A stretch of 64,000 bases of DNA from positions 110,475 through 174,474 of the forward strand of contig DAIQOK010000003.1 of assembly GCA_036787895.1 (NCBI GenBank), given 5' to 3'. The notes beneath the pieces are model-generated. The model ran no database searches. It was not told where the DNA came from and saw only the letters and a list, made by a program, of their open reading frames with translations. Shown here piece after piece: positions 44,300 to 53,222 of this stretch; positions within the stretch are counted from its first letter, which is position 1, and every line of letters starts with the position of its first letter. Position numbers and translations under genes: made by a program. The DNA is from UBA7662 sp036787895. GTDB taxonomy: Bacteria; Bacteroidota; Bacteroidia; UBA7662.

Positions 44300-44303
44300 T
44301 TCG
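44296..44303 (+). promoter_or_regulatory. -7 promoter box TATCTTCG of the VIT1/CCC1 gene
   Basis: TAnnTTCG match 15 bases before the ATG at 44319 (or directly before the ATG at 44304). It lies on the right arm of the hairpin at 44268-44299, so access could be regulated. Confidence 0.4.
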
Positions 44304-44318
44304 ATGCAAAGAAGTATT

Positions 44319-45047
44319 ATGTCGCGCAAATACGAAGACAAACTCCACCGCAACGACTCCGCTTTTGGCACCTTTTCCGATTATTTGGGCGAGTTTGTTT
44401 ATGGCGGTATCGATGGTAGCGTAACTACTTTTGCTGTGGTGGCCGGTGCTGCCGGTGCCGGTTTGGAGTCGAGTGTGGTCATTATTCTGGGCTTCGCCAA
44501 CTTACTGGCCGATGGTTTTGCCATGAGTGTGGGAAGTTACCTCAGCAAAAAAAGCGAGCAGCAGAACTACGATAAACACAAAAAAGTAGAGTATTGGGAG
44601 GTCGAGCATCTCCCTGAAAAAGAAAAAGAAGAAATACGGGAAATTTATCGCAACAAAGGTTTTGAAGGCGAACTGCTGGAGCAGGTTGTAGCCACCATCA
44701 CCGCCGACAAAGATCGTTGGGTGGATGTAATGATGAAGGAAGAGCTGGAGATGATGGAAGAGCAACGTTCACCCCTCGCCATGGGCGCAGTGACTTTTGC
44801 CTCTTTTGTTACCATAGGCCTCATTCCATTGCTGGTTTATGTATACGACTATCTGTCGCCCATCGGTGCCAATCCATTTCTGGTTTCGTCTGTGATGACT
44901 TCAGCCGCGTTTCTCTTAATCGGATGGTTAAAAACTTATGTTACCCAAACCAGTCGTTGGAAGGGCATGCTCGAAACCCTTGCTCTCGGTTCGGCCGCAG
45001 CTGCTTTGAGTTATGTAGTTGGCGCCTGGCTAGAAAGTATAATCTAA
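44319..45047 (+). CDS. VIT1/CCC1 family iron/manganese transporter
   Basis: A 242-residue inner-membrane protein. VYGGIDGSVTTFAVVAGAAGAGLESSVVIILGFANLLADGFAMSVGSYLS is the VIT1/CCC1 hallmark. Then a cytoplasmic metal-binding loop rich in Glu (EKEKEEIREIYRNKGFEGELLEQVVATITADKDRWVDVMMKEELEMMEE), then three more helices. Family members export or store Fe2+ and Mn2+. The ATG at 44319 is chosen over 44304. It follows the metal-efflux operon, consistent with a metal-homeostasis block. Confidence 0.92.
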   Translation: MSRKYEDKLHRNDSAFGTFSDYLGEFVYGGIDGSVTTFAVVAGAAGAGLESSVVIILGFANLLADGFAMSVGSYLSKKSEQQNYDKHKKVEYWEVEHLPEKEKEEIREIYRNKGFEGELLEQVVATITADKDRWVDVMMKEELEMMEEQRSPLAMGAVTFASFVTIGLIPLLVYVYDYLSPIGANPFLVSSVMTSAAFLLIGWLKTYVTQTSRWKGMLETLALGSAAAALSYVVGAWLESII

Positions 45048-45048
45048 G

Positions 45049-45591
45049 ATGAAAAACTGGATAGCCTTACTTCGTGGAATTAATGTAAGCGGTCAGAAAA
45101 TCATTCGTATGCAGGATTTACGCGACCTCTGCGAAAAAATAGGCTTATACGAGGTAGAAACTTACATCCAAAGCGGAAATATTGTCTTTAGGTCGGAAAT
45201 AAGCAACCGACGAGAACTGGAAAGTCGTATTGCCGAAGCCATTCAAGTGCATTACGGCTTTGAAGTACCGGTTTGGGTGATTACGACTGAGGAGATCACC
45301 TTTTATTTGCAGCATGATCCTTTTGGCGACGACGAAAAATATGATCCTAAACGTCGTTTTTATTGTCTGCTCGACAAACTACCCGATCCGGACGGTTTGA
45401 TTGCTTTATGGGATTTGGCAGAAGAACCTGAAGTAGTAGCGGTGGTAGACAGGATGGTGTATTTGTATATTCCAGGCAATGCGGCACGCACCAAATTGAG
45501 TAACAATATGGTGGAAAAATTATTGAAATGTAAAGCAACCACTCGCAACCAAAATACACTACAGGCGTTATTGTTGCTTGGCGGCGCTTAA
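45049..45591 (+). CDS. DUF1697 family protein
   Basis: A 180-residue protein with the DUF1697 signature WIALLRGINVSGQKIIRMQDLRDLCEKIGLYEVETYIQSGNIVFRS at the N-terminus and VYLYIPGNAARTKLSNNMVEKLLKCKATTRNQNTLQALL at the C-terminus. It starts one base after the preceding stop. Biochemical function of the family is not established. Confidence 0.92.
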   Translation: MKNWIALLRGINVSGQKIIRMQDLRDLCEKIGLYEVETYIQSGNIVFRSEISNRRELESRIAEAIQVHYGFEVPVWVITTEEITFYLQHDPFGDDEKYDPKRRFYCLLDKLPDPDGLIALWDLAEEPEVVAVVDRMVYLYIPGNAARTKLSNNMVEKLLKCKATTRNQNTLQALLLLGGA

Positions 45592-45619
45592 ATAGCCGAA
45601 ACTGCTTAAAACACCCCAA

Positions 45620-46717
45620 TTGGCTACCCAACTAAAATTCTTAAGTTTTTGTCTGACTTTGCTCTTGGCTAAAGCCGTTGTAGCCAGCGGTCCCGCCGAT
45701 TCCACCAAAAGGGAGGGGTTTGTGGTTCTGCCCCTACTGTATTACACCCCTGATACCCGACTGGCTGCCGGAGCTGCGGGGGTTTATTATTTCCGCACCG
45801 CCAAAGGCAACGACTCGGTACCGGAACCCCGTTTGTCGTATGTGCAATTGCTCGGCGATTATACGCAAAACCGACAGCTGGATGTTTGGTCGTTGTGGTC
45901 GGTATTCACCCAAGGCGAAAAATACCTCATTCGGGGCGAGATGCGCTTCCGCAATTTCCCGGATCGCTATTTTGGCATAGGTAATGCCACCAGCCAGACC
46001 CAGGAGGAGCGTTATGCCTACGATTTGTTCAGCTTCAAATTGTTGGCCATGAAACGTTTCGACAAATATTGGTTTGCCGGTTTCGACTACTCCCTCCGCC
46101 ATCAATTCAATTTCAACTATTTCACAGCAGGCGATCTTAGTGCGGGACTGGTTACAGGTGCATCCAATGGCACCGGCTCTGCCCTGGGTGTAGTAATTAG
46201 CTACGACAGCCGCGATAATATTGTGAATGCCAGTCAGGGGCATTTTTTTGAATTTTCCTCCTACCGTTACCACCCGAGCTGGGGCAGCACGTTTACTTTC
46301 ACCAGTCTGAATGCCTCCTACAGTCAGTATCGGAAGCTGCCCAACGGCATGATTTGGGCCAATCATACAGTGGCCAGGGCTAATTTTGGTGATGTTCCTT
46401 TTCTCGATTTGGCCAAAGTGGGCAACGACGATATTTTAAGGGGTTACCCCAGCAACCGTTTCCGCGACCGACATTATTTAGCGGCACAAACTGAATTGCG
46501 TTTCTCCATCTACAAACGATTTGGTGGTGTGGCATTTGCAGGTTTAGGAGATGTTTTTGCACAAGCCGACGATTGGTCCTTGCAACGTATCAAATATTCA
46601 GTAGGAACTGGTCTGCGTTACGCCCTGAACAAGGAAGAAAAACTCAATGCACGATTGGATATAGGTTTTGGCCGGGAAGGGCCGGCATTGTATATATCGG
46701 TAGCTGAGGCATTTTAA
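45620..46717 (+). CDS. BamA/TamA-type outer-membrane barrel protein
   Basis: A 365-residue protein with a signal peptide (LKFLSFCLTLLLAKAVVA) and a surface-antigen (D15/Omp85-like) barrel: alternating strands, YDSRDNIVNASQGHFFEFSSYRY, and the usual ILRGYPSNRFRDRHYLAAQTELRF. It lacks POTRA repeats, so it is not BamA itself; it is a small Omp85-like protein of unknown role. A TTG at 45620 is proposed as start. The following 290 bases (46718-47007) contain no gene I can support. Confidence 0.85.
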   Translation: MATQLKFLSFCLTLLLAKAVVASGPADSTKREGFVVLPLLYYTPDTRLAAGAAGVYYFRTAKGNDSVPEPRLSYVQLLGDYTQNRQLDVWSLWSVFTQGEKYLIRGEMRFRNFPDRYFGIGNATSQTQEERYAYDLFSFKLLAMKRFDKYWFAGFDYSLRHQFNFNYFTAGDLSAGLVTGASNGTGSALGVVISYDSRDNIVNASQGHFFEFSSYRYHPSWGSTFTFTSLNASYSQYRKLPNGMIWANHTVARANFGDVPFLDLAKVGNDDILRGYPSNRFRDRHYLAAQTELRFSIYKRFGGVAFAGLGDVFAQADDWSLQRIKYSVGTGLRYALNKEEKLNARLDIGFGREGPALYISVAEAF

Positions 46718-47007
46718 GTCAGAGGCTACATGGGTTTTGGACAAATAGGTTGCCGACCTTAAAAAACTGGTTTAATTGGCCTGACGACAGGATTAAAAAG
46801 CTCATGGAGCTAAGTCGTATCCTTCTTTTTGCCTACCCTATGTTTGGCGCAAGTTGCTATCGAAGCTTACTTAACTTTAGGCAAATCACGACTAAATTCT
46901 CAATTCGGCTTGAGCAAAGCTAATGAAATGAAAAATAAAAGTTTTTCCAGTAACCCTTGAACATTCATGCTTGTATCGGCTTTTACTAGCGCAATTGGAC
47001 TTCGGGA

Positions 47008-47407
47008 CTAATTTTCAATCCGTGGCCATAACCAGGCATGATGTATAATCAAAACAAGCAGGCCAAATTCAATTACAGCCCCGAAAACCAGGTGTATCTA
47101 AAGCGCTCCAATCAGATTAGCAAAAAATAGGGAATGTAAATCGCAGCAATTTTCATATTTAAGCAACGATTGATTTTTGCCCCGAGTGCCACCGACAAAA
47201 AAATCATCAAGGCCGGAAAACTTAAAGACATCAAAGTTCCAGTTAAAAATGCCCGTCCTTTCTCCATCCCCATTAGACTTGCTTTCAGTATTTCTTGCAA
47301 TTTGCCGGGCATGAAAAAATGGAAATAATCAAGGTAGATGTATAAAAACATTAAGCTTGCCCAAAGCGTGGCAAGCTTAACTTTTACATTGACTTTAAAC
47401 TACTCAT
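47008..47407 (-). pseudogene. DUF6326 family membrane protein, frameshifted
   Basis: The central part (47112-47351) reads MFLYIYLDYFHFFMPGKL...PALMIFLSVALGAKINRCLNMKIAAIYIPYFLLI. Upstream in the same frame KVNVKVKLATLWASL completes the DUF6326 start, but its ATG (47407) is one base out of frame. Downstream the frame is lost in a T-run near 47130, after which another frame continues as FANLIGAL-stop-IHLVFGAVIEFGLLVLIIHHAWLWPRIEN to 47008. Two frameshifts and one TAG therefore interrupt a 130-residue membrane protein. Decay or error; function of the family unknown. Confidence 0.72.
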
Positions 47408-47436
47408 AATTATTCCGAACATCCACTTGAATATGC

Positions 47437-48066
47437 TTAAAAATTAAATCCAATATTCAAACCGGGCTCCGGAAAGATAAATTTCGACCATTTATCGTCC
47501 AGCTGTTTGAAACCATCGGGCAAAGTAGTGTGATAGGCTCGGTGAGTCACACACACAGAAGGTTGAAAGAAAAATTTATCGTTATAAAACTTAAAGTGAT
47601 AACCAACCCGATAAGAGTTAAATAGCTGAAACCCATCTTCGATTTTTTTGCCCTGATCATTTACGAAGATTTGCCAGGTGGGCATCACATCTAGCTGGGC
47701 ATACAAACCTTTCCAAAAAAAGCGCTGATAAGACGCTGTAACACCTATTTCGCGGATATAGCCCGGGAATTTTTCGTTAGGATCTTTATAGGCTTTGTTC
47801 AAAAATGGATGAATTCCATTTGGCCAGGCATATTTCCAGGTTTTAGGCGAAAGTCGGATAATGTCCTTGCCGGTTAAACGGTAGCCAATATCTAGTTGAG
47901 CAAAATTGGGTGGATTTTCGGTATCCAAATTGCCTAAAAAGACAAATAAAGAGGTACCCACGAACCACTTTTTATAATCGGTATCCATTACTTCATATTG
48001 TGCCTTTAGCTGGAACACACTGCTGGTAAATACTAGTATACACAGCCAAAAAAATCGCTTTTGCAT
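47437..48066 (-). CDS. Hypothetical outer-membrane beta-barrel protein
   Basis: A 209-residue protein with a signal peptide (FFWLCILVFTSSVFQLKAQ) and alternating aromatic strands (RLTGKDIIRLSPKTWKYAW ... IREIGVTASYQRFFWKGLYAQLDVMPTWQIF ... FHFKFYNDKFFFQPSVCVTHRAYHTTLPDGFKQLDDKWSKFIFPEPGLNIGFNF). The strong terminal strand ending in F fits barrel proteins. Function unknown. A TTTG-17-TACTTTTG promoter lies upstream. Confidence 0.72.
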   Translation of the reverse strand: MQKRFFWLCILVFTSSVFQLKAQYEVMDTDYKKWFVGTSLFVFLGNLDTENPPNFAQLDIGYRLTGKDIIRLSPKTWKYAWPNGIHPFLNKAYKDPNEKFPGYIREIGVTASYQRFFWKGLYAQLDVMPTWQIFVNDQGKKIEDGFQLFNSYRVGYHFKFYNDKFFFQPSVCVTHRAYHTTLPDGFKQLDDKWSKFIFPEPGLNIGFNF

Positions 48067-48095
48067 TGTTCTGTTTATTTAAATAGATGTTAATG

Positions 48096-48124
48096 CAAAA
48101 GTAGTTTGGCCTGTTGCCGGCAAA
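48096..48124 (-). promoter_or_regulatory. Promoter (TTTG, 17-bp spacer, TACTTTTG)
   Basis: -33 TTTG at 48121-48124 and -7 TACTTTTG at 48096-48103 with 17 bases between. It reads toward the barrel gene at 48066, leaving a 29-base leader. Confidence 0.55.
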
Positions 48125-48149
48125 CGTTCACTAAAGTTAAGAAATGCCC

Positions 48150-48761
48150 TTAGCTCTTTTTGGTAAGTATCCTTGCCCTCAGTCTGCTTAATGATTGTGG
48201 TTTGATGCCCAAATAACTGGCCAATTGGTGCTGGGGCACGCGTTGAATCAAATCGGGCCTTTTTTGCAACAAATCAAGATATCGCTGCTCCGGAGAGGAG
48301 TTTTTGAACTCGTCGAAATCAATACGCTGTTTGGCTAACAATTCTTCCGACAGCATCCGGCACATGATATCGAACTTGGGGAATTTGGCATTCATCTCCA
48401 CCTCCATGTCTTGATTTGAAACCGAAATTATACAATCTTCGACACAGGACACATAATAAGCGGAAGGTGTTTTTGAAATCACACAATTTGGAGTTAGTGC
48501 ATCTAATTCGGTGTAAAATGCCGTTGTTTTTTCTTCTCCGTCGATAATATAATAGGCCCGGATACAGCCCTGGAGAACAAAGTAGCTTTCATTTGACTTT
48601 TGTCCCTCCCTGAGTAAAACAGTTCCCTTTTTTACGGTGCGGAATATATTCAGCGAAGTAATGGCGTTTTTTTCCTCCGGCGTTAGCGTAATATATTTCG
48701 AGATAAAATCAAAGAGTGCGTCGTGCAATGTTTTGTTATTCTTACCCAAAGTCTGAGCCAA
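48150..48761 (-). CDS. Crp/Fnr family transcriptional regulator
   Basis: A 203-residue regulator: cyclic-nucleotide-binding-like domain (~25-120, IFRTVKKGTVLLREGQKSNESYFVLQGCIRAYYI) and a C-terminal winged helix (RVPQHQLASYLGIKPQSLSRLRARILTK). The start is uncertain; TTG at 48761 is the best in-frame option. It precedes the barrel gene and may regulate it or the divergent cluster. A second Crp-type gene is at 52433. Confidence 0.88.
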   Translation of the reverse strand: MAQTLGKNNKTLHDALFDFISKYITLTPEEKNAITSLNIFRTVKKGTVLLREGQKSNESYFVLQGCIRAYYIIDGEEKTTAFYTELDALTPNCVISKTPSAYYVSCVEDCIISVSNQDMEVEMNAKFPKFDIMCRMLSEELLAKQRIDFDEFKNSSPEQRYLDLLQKRPDLIQRVPQHQLASYLGIKPQSLSRLRARILTKKS

Positions 48762-48869
48762 ATTAGTAGTGGGGTAAAACTAAACATTATACCGTGACAG
48801 ACCAATGTACTTTTTGGCTTTAGGCGCCACGCCACCCCGGATATTTTACGACTATCCTCTAGCCTAAGC

Positions 48870-49511
48870 TTATAATTGCACCCCATCCTTTCGCAGTATC
48901 AAGATGGTATGGACATCAGAACTGCTTTCCGAAACTTTGTATGCTACTTTAAACAAGGCCAATTGAGAAAAATGGGCATGCTGTAGGTTTAGTTTAAGCT
49001 CCTCAAGCAAATGATAATAAAAATAAACCCGACCACCGCTGCCGACTTTAAAATCGGATTGAGCCGGATCTCCCTCCACAAAACTCAGATACAACAAACC
49101 CTGATCGTTCAATTGCCCATAAGCACTTTTTATAAAGGCAATGGCCTCTTCCGGCGATAAATAAGGCAAACAAAAACCAACAACTATGGCGTCAAATTTG
49201 GAATCGAGTAAATGGATATCCCTACTGTCCATGACCTTAAAGCGGGCTGTAGGATTGTTTTTCCGGGCGAACTCAATCATTTTCGGTGCCAGGTCGATGC
49301 CCAAGACATCCAAATCGGGGCGTTTATGGAGCAGGTATTTGGTGATATTACCCGGACCACAACCTACATCTAGTATTTTGGCGTTTTGCCGGGTAATCGC
49401 TTCGCAGATAAAATCATAAGTGTCGTTATACAGGGGCAAATCCAAAAATTTGTCATTGTAAATGGCGGCAATGTTATTCCAGGTGTTTTGGGTTTCCTGT
49501 TGTTTGTCCAT
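48870..49511 (-). CDS. Class I SAM-dependent methyltransferase
   Basis: A 213-residue protein from the ATG at 49511. The SAM motif I is ILDVGCGPGNITKYLL (~45-60), with LGIDLAPKMIEFARK next and FDAIVVGFCLPYLSPEEA as motif IV. No substrate can be read from sequence. It ends about 108 bases before the Crp gene. Confidence 0.9.
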   Translation of the reverse strand: MDKQQETQNTWNNIAAIYNDKFLDLPLYNDTYDFICEAITRQNAKILDVGCGPGNITKYLLHKRPDLDVLGIDLAPKMIEFARKNNPTARFKVMDSRDIHLLDSKFDAIVVGFCLPYLSPEEAIAFIKSAYGQLNDQGLLYLSFVEGDPAQSDFKVGSGGRVYFYYHLLEELKLNLQHAHFSQLALFKVAYKVSESSSDVHTILILRKDGVQL

Positions 49512-49611
49512 GAGGTGGGTGCTGTTTGTGAATCGTGGCCTGACTTCTTCTTCCAAAGCAAAAATCTCTCAAACAGTTCACTTACAAATAGCGCATTTTA
49601 ATAGGCACTTT

Positions 49612-50252
49612 TTATTCGCTGGGTTTCACCACAAAATTCATGTTGCCATCCTTGTTTTCATCATCGAGCAAGGCCATGCGATAATGGCCGGGATGTTTAG
49701 GTGTTTCAACCACTTTTCGGTTTCGACTTTATCAGTGAACAGCAGCTCCTGATTCCAGGACAATGCCGCAGTTTGGTGGTCGTAACTCAGGCCTTTGGCC
49801 AACTTAAATTCCCCCTTTTCTACAAGCCACAGATGCATAAACTTCGCCCGACTGCTCCATGTGCCTGATTTATTCTTTTCATCCGAATAAAAGAAGTGAT
49901 TGCCGTTCTGAATGACACCGTACACTTCCCCCTTATTGGTGAGCGGATAAACCTCCATACTTTCTTCAATCAACTCTCTTTTCGGCTGGTAACTTAAGGC
50001 ACAAATTCCACTTTTAATGCTGGCTATAAAGGCCGCTTTGGTAAGCTTAATACCCTCCTGATCGTGATAAAACTCAAAATTATCACTGACTAAACTTTCA
50101 AACTACTGCAAATCGCAATGGTTAAAAGCCACCTTAAAAAGCAGACTATCCTTTTCCAGTATGGTTTTATACAGGATCGAAGTTTTAGCCTCTTGCGCCC
50201 AACTGATTGTGCCTGACAAGAGCAAGAGGAACAAAAGAAGCAGACTTTTCAT
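49612..50252 (-). pseudogene. Nuclear-transport-factor-2-like (DUF4440) secreted protein, broken
   Basis: From ATG 50252 a signal peptide (SLLLLFLLLLLSGTISWAQ-like) and AKTSILYKTILEKDSLLFKVAFNHCDLQ are followed by TAG at codon 50 (50103-50105). The same frame continues as FESLVSDNFEFYHDQEG...GVYGVIQNGNHFFYSDEKNKSGTWSSRAKFMHLW, a typical DUF4440 fold. A second lesion, a frameshift near 49715, separates it from VVETPKHPGHYRMALLDDENKDGNMNFVVKPSE, which ends at 49612. Otherwise intact, so recent decay or sequence errors. Confidence 0.75.
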
Positions 50253-50450
50253 TTTAGCAGGTAATTACAAGTATTGCAACATTTCACGGCCGGGCGAGCC
50301 AAGCCCAGATGCCCTTTAACGCAAACAATTTAGCTGGTTTTGGTGGATATAAAGTTTACCCAACCAATAAACACAAAATCGCAGACAACTAGCTGTAAGT
50401 TTTACATCCGCGCAACCAATAACAATATTCGCTACCTAATTCCCACCTTC

Positions 50451-51227
50451 TCACACGCTGCTTGCCAATTTCTTTTTGATTTTCATCAATAGAAAATCCG
50501 GCATTACCCGAGGTACATTGCTCAAAAACCAATTCTGATAACCGACTATCTTTTTGCCTTTCCCGCGCAGAAATAAGTCCACTCCGGCTTTGGCTACCAC
50601 TTCCGCCGACATCGGTTTGTTGGCCCGCATGGCCATGGTTTTTCGCATAGCCACTGTATGAAAAGACGTTTCCACCGTTCCCGGGCACAGCGCAGTGACG
50701 CTTACACCTTTACCTTGCATTTCGGCAGCCAGGGTTTCGGTAAATGCCAACACAAAACATTTGGTAGCCGAATAAATCGAATAATAAGGGAAAGGTAAAA
50801 AAGAGAGCAGGGAGGCGACATTCATAATACTCCCCTGTCCTGCCTTAACCATATCGGCACCAAATAATTTGCTCAACCCAACCATGGCGGTAATGTTCAC
50901 GGCTATCATTTCTTCATCCTTTTTTAAGGGCATGTCTACAAAAAAACCGTAATCGCCAAAGCCTGCATTATTGATTAAACCTGTAATTAAATAGTCAGAC
51001 TCTTTCAGCTCTTTGTACAAATCGGTGGCTGCATTTGGCTCGGCTAAATCATATAGCAAATAATCGACCTCCACCTTAAATTGCCTTTGTAGATCCTGCT
51101 GAAGGGTTTTGAGTTTTTCCTCACTTCTGGCAACCAAAATCAGATTATGGTTGTTTGCAGCTAACTGTTTGGCCATTTCATAACCAATACCTGAGCTTGC
51201 GCCTGTGATTAATGTATACGATTTCAT
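50451..51227 (-). CDS. SDR family NAD(P)-dependent oxidoreductase
   Basis: A 258-residue short-chain dehydrogenase with TGASSGIG (8-15), NNAGFG, and a complete Ser/Tyr/Lys centre (YSIYSATKCFVL, YxxxK). It is of the YqjQ/DltE-like type (LALAARSEEKLKTLQQDL and a C-terminal MPDFLLMKIKKKL). It lies five bases after the SRPBCC-DinB gene, so co-transcribed. Confidence 0.9.
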   Translation of the reverse strand: MKSYTLITGASSGIGYEMAKQLAANNHNLILVARSEEKLKTLQQDLQRQFKVEVDYLLYDLAEPNAATDLYKELKESDYLITGLINNAGFGDYGFFVDMPLKKDEEMIAVNITAMVGLSKLFGADMVKAGQGSIMNVASLLSFLPFPYYSIYSATKCFVLAFTETLAAEMQGKGVSVTALCPGTVETSFHTVAMRKTMAMRANKPMSAEVVAKAGVDLFLRGKGKKIVGYQNWFLSNVPRVMPDFLLMKIKKKLASSV

Positions 51228-51232
51228 TTTTT

Positions 51233-52366
51233 TTATACTTGCGGAAAACCTACTGACGACTTGATGTTTTCAATTTGTGTTATATGTCTGTCGAGGTGTG
51301 CCGACAATAACAGTAAAGTTTGGTACAAATCAATGGTGCCGGTTAATGGGTGTCGCCAATAATGATTGCGCATATCAGCTTTGGTGGTTTCAATAAATTG
51401 TAGGGTTGAACTTCGCTGCGCTCGAAAAGTAGCCAGACATTGTGCGGCATCTGTAAATTGTTTGTTAGGCCTGAATCTTTTAGGACTTTTGGCCTTCCAG
51501 CTACTGCTTGTCATCCTGGATTGAATTTCTTCATCTTTAATCCTGATTTTAGAGCGCATTTTAGGATTGGCCGGCTGCTGCAAAGCTTTCTCTAAAATTT
51601 TAGGAAATTCCAACTCGGCTAAAGTGATATGCTCCAAACAGGCTGCAATGGACCAGGCATTGGTAGCATTTTTGAAATTCAATTGGGTGTCCGACAAATG
51701 CTGAACCGCCTCCATTAATTTCGTTTGGGAAGCCAGTAGTACTGTTTTCATTTTATCCCTTTCCAGGGCAGATAAGGTTGGTGTTGTTTCCTCGGCCCTG
51801 GCTTTGATCACTTCGAGCCAATGTTCATGCAGGTTCAACAATTTATTGGGCACAAATAACTTTTGCATCACTGTCAAAAAGCCGTTCTGAGACTCAGGCG
51901 TGATTAAGCGACAACCCCTGGTGGTTGGTACAATTACCCAGGCGTGGTAGGCTGATAAATTTCCATTCTGAACTTCCCAGGCCATACGCTCATTGGGTAC
52001 AAATTCTCGCATCACCGGCACCAGTCGTTGCCCCATAGTATGCATCTTAAAGGCCAGTCCATTTTGTAAGGTATTGGCTGTAGTATCCAAAAACACCACC
52101 GGACTTTCCACCCCTTTATAAAAGGTATGCCACTTTTTAGCGTCGATGAGAATTTGCCAAACTACTTCCGGTGAGGCATATATTTCAATTTCATTGTAGA
52201 CATACCATTGCGCCCTATCGGGATGAAAAGCCGCTGGCCATACGACCAGGTTATTTGTTGGGTCGTACTTTTTTGTCTTCACTGATCCGTTGCTTTTGTT
52301 TTGCGCAAAAAGTGTAGCCCCCAGGCTAAACAATAAAAAAAATGTACTGAAAATTACTTTTGCCAT
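51233..52366 (-). CDS. SRPBCC domain fused to a DinB-like domain, secreted
   Basis: A 377-residue protein from the ATG at 52366 with a signal peptide (VIFSTFFLLFSLGATLFAQ). Residues ~50-190 are an SRPBCC ligand-binding domain (EIEIYASPEVVWQILIDAKKWHTFYKGVESP ... GCRLITPESQNG). Residues ~220-370 are a DinB_2-like four-helix bundle (TKLMEAVQHLSDTQLNFKNATNAWSIAACLEHITLAELEFPKILE ... LLLLSAHLDRHITQIENIKSS) with the usual His triad positions. The combination in one secreted protein is unusual. Operon with the downstream SDR. Confidence 0.78.
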   Translation of the reverse strand: MAKVIFSTFFLLFSLGATLFAQNKSNGSVKTKKYDPTNNLVVWPAAFHPDRAQWYVYNEIEIYASPEVVWQILIDAKKWHTFYKGVESPVVFLDTTANTLQNGLAFKMHTMGQRLVPVMREFVPNERMAWEVQNGNLSAYHAWVIVPTTRGCRLITPESQNGFLTVMQKLFVPNKLLNLHEHWLEVIKARAEETTPTLSALERDKMKTVLLASQTKLMEAVQHLSDTQLNFKNATNAWSIAACLEHITLAELEFPKILEKALQQPANPKMRSKIRIKDEEIQSRMTSSSWKAKSPKRFRPNKQFTDAAQCLATFRAQRSSTLQFIETTKADMRNHYWRHPLTGTIDLYQTLLLLSAHLDRHITQIENIKSSVGFPQV

Positions 52367-52432
52367 GATGAATTTATTAAATGCTTGGGGCAAAAGTCGG
52401 TTAGCTAAGTTGTTTGAAACGATAACAAATGT

Positions 52433-53011
52433 TTATAGTTTAGTCATCGCACTCTTTTTTAATCGGCTTAAATGAATGGCTGTGATTCCCAAATATGAGG
52501 CAATCATGTGCTGCGGTACTCGGTTGTGGATATTCGGAAAAACTTCGGTGATTTTATCGTAACGCTCCTTGGGCGTGCGCACATACAGGTTTTTAATTCG
52601 GTTGTCCTGGTAGATGAAGTAATATTCAGCAATTAATCGCCCCATCTTCTGGCCATCGCCCAGGTTTTGATAACCCCATTCGATGGCCGTACGTGGCAAA
52701 ATAACCACTTCCGTTTCTTCCAGCGCCTGCAGACTATAAATAGCAGCTTGTTGTTGAATGAAATGAGAATAATCGGCAATAAACTCATTTTCCAAGGCAA
52801 AATGTATGGTGTGCTCATTCCCAGCCCTGTCGCTAATAAAAACCCTGATAATACCTTTATTGATAAAAAATATGTCGTTGGGCACCATATCCGGACTGCT
52901 GATGATTTCCTGCCGTTTAAATGTTCTGGTGGTGAGTTGAGCCAGAAAACGCTTAAGTTCAGCTTCCGAAACACCCATCATTTGTCGCATTACTGCACTG
53001 ATTTGCTCCAT
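52433..53011 (-). CDS. Crp/Fnr family transcriptional regulator (second copy)
   Basis: A 192-residue regulator of the same family as the gene at 48150: nucleotide-binding-like domain (FKRQEIISSPDMVPNDIFFINKGIIRVFISD) and winged helix (RVPQHMIASYLGITAIHLSRLKKSA). Its helix-turn-helix resembles that of the first (RVPQHQLASYLGIKPQSLSRLR). It precedes the SRPBCC-DinB/SDR operon in the same direction, a possible autoregulated unit. Confidence 0.88.
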   Translation of the reverse strand: MEQISAVMRQMMGVSEAELKRFLAQLTTRTFKRQEIISSPDMVPNDIFFINKGIIRVFISDRAGNEHTIHFALENEFIADYSHFIQQQAAIYSLQALEETEVVILPRTAIEWGYQNLGDGQKMGRLIAEYYFIYQDNRIKNLYVRTPKERYDKITEVFPNIHNRVPQHMIASYLGITAIHLSRLKKSAMTKL

Positions 53012-53222
53012 CTAACTTATTAATATTTTAGACATATTTGGTCAGCTTTAAAAGCTGCTTTACTTCATCCAATATAGCTTGTTTTGAAAGTTTACAAAAG
53101 TGATTTCTGAAAGCATTAAACAAATGAAATATAGGCAGTGAACCTCATTCTGCGAATAAAAAAAAGAATACAAAAAAGTCGGATCAAAATTGTTCCAACT
53201 TCTCTATAAAGCACAGGAGAAA

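Noticed and set aside
46718..47007. Possible gene in the gap after the BamA-like protein
   Set aside because: Only a 40-codon frame with no recognisable features; no tRNA or hairpin found.
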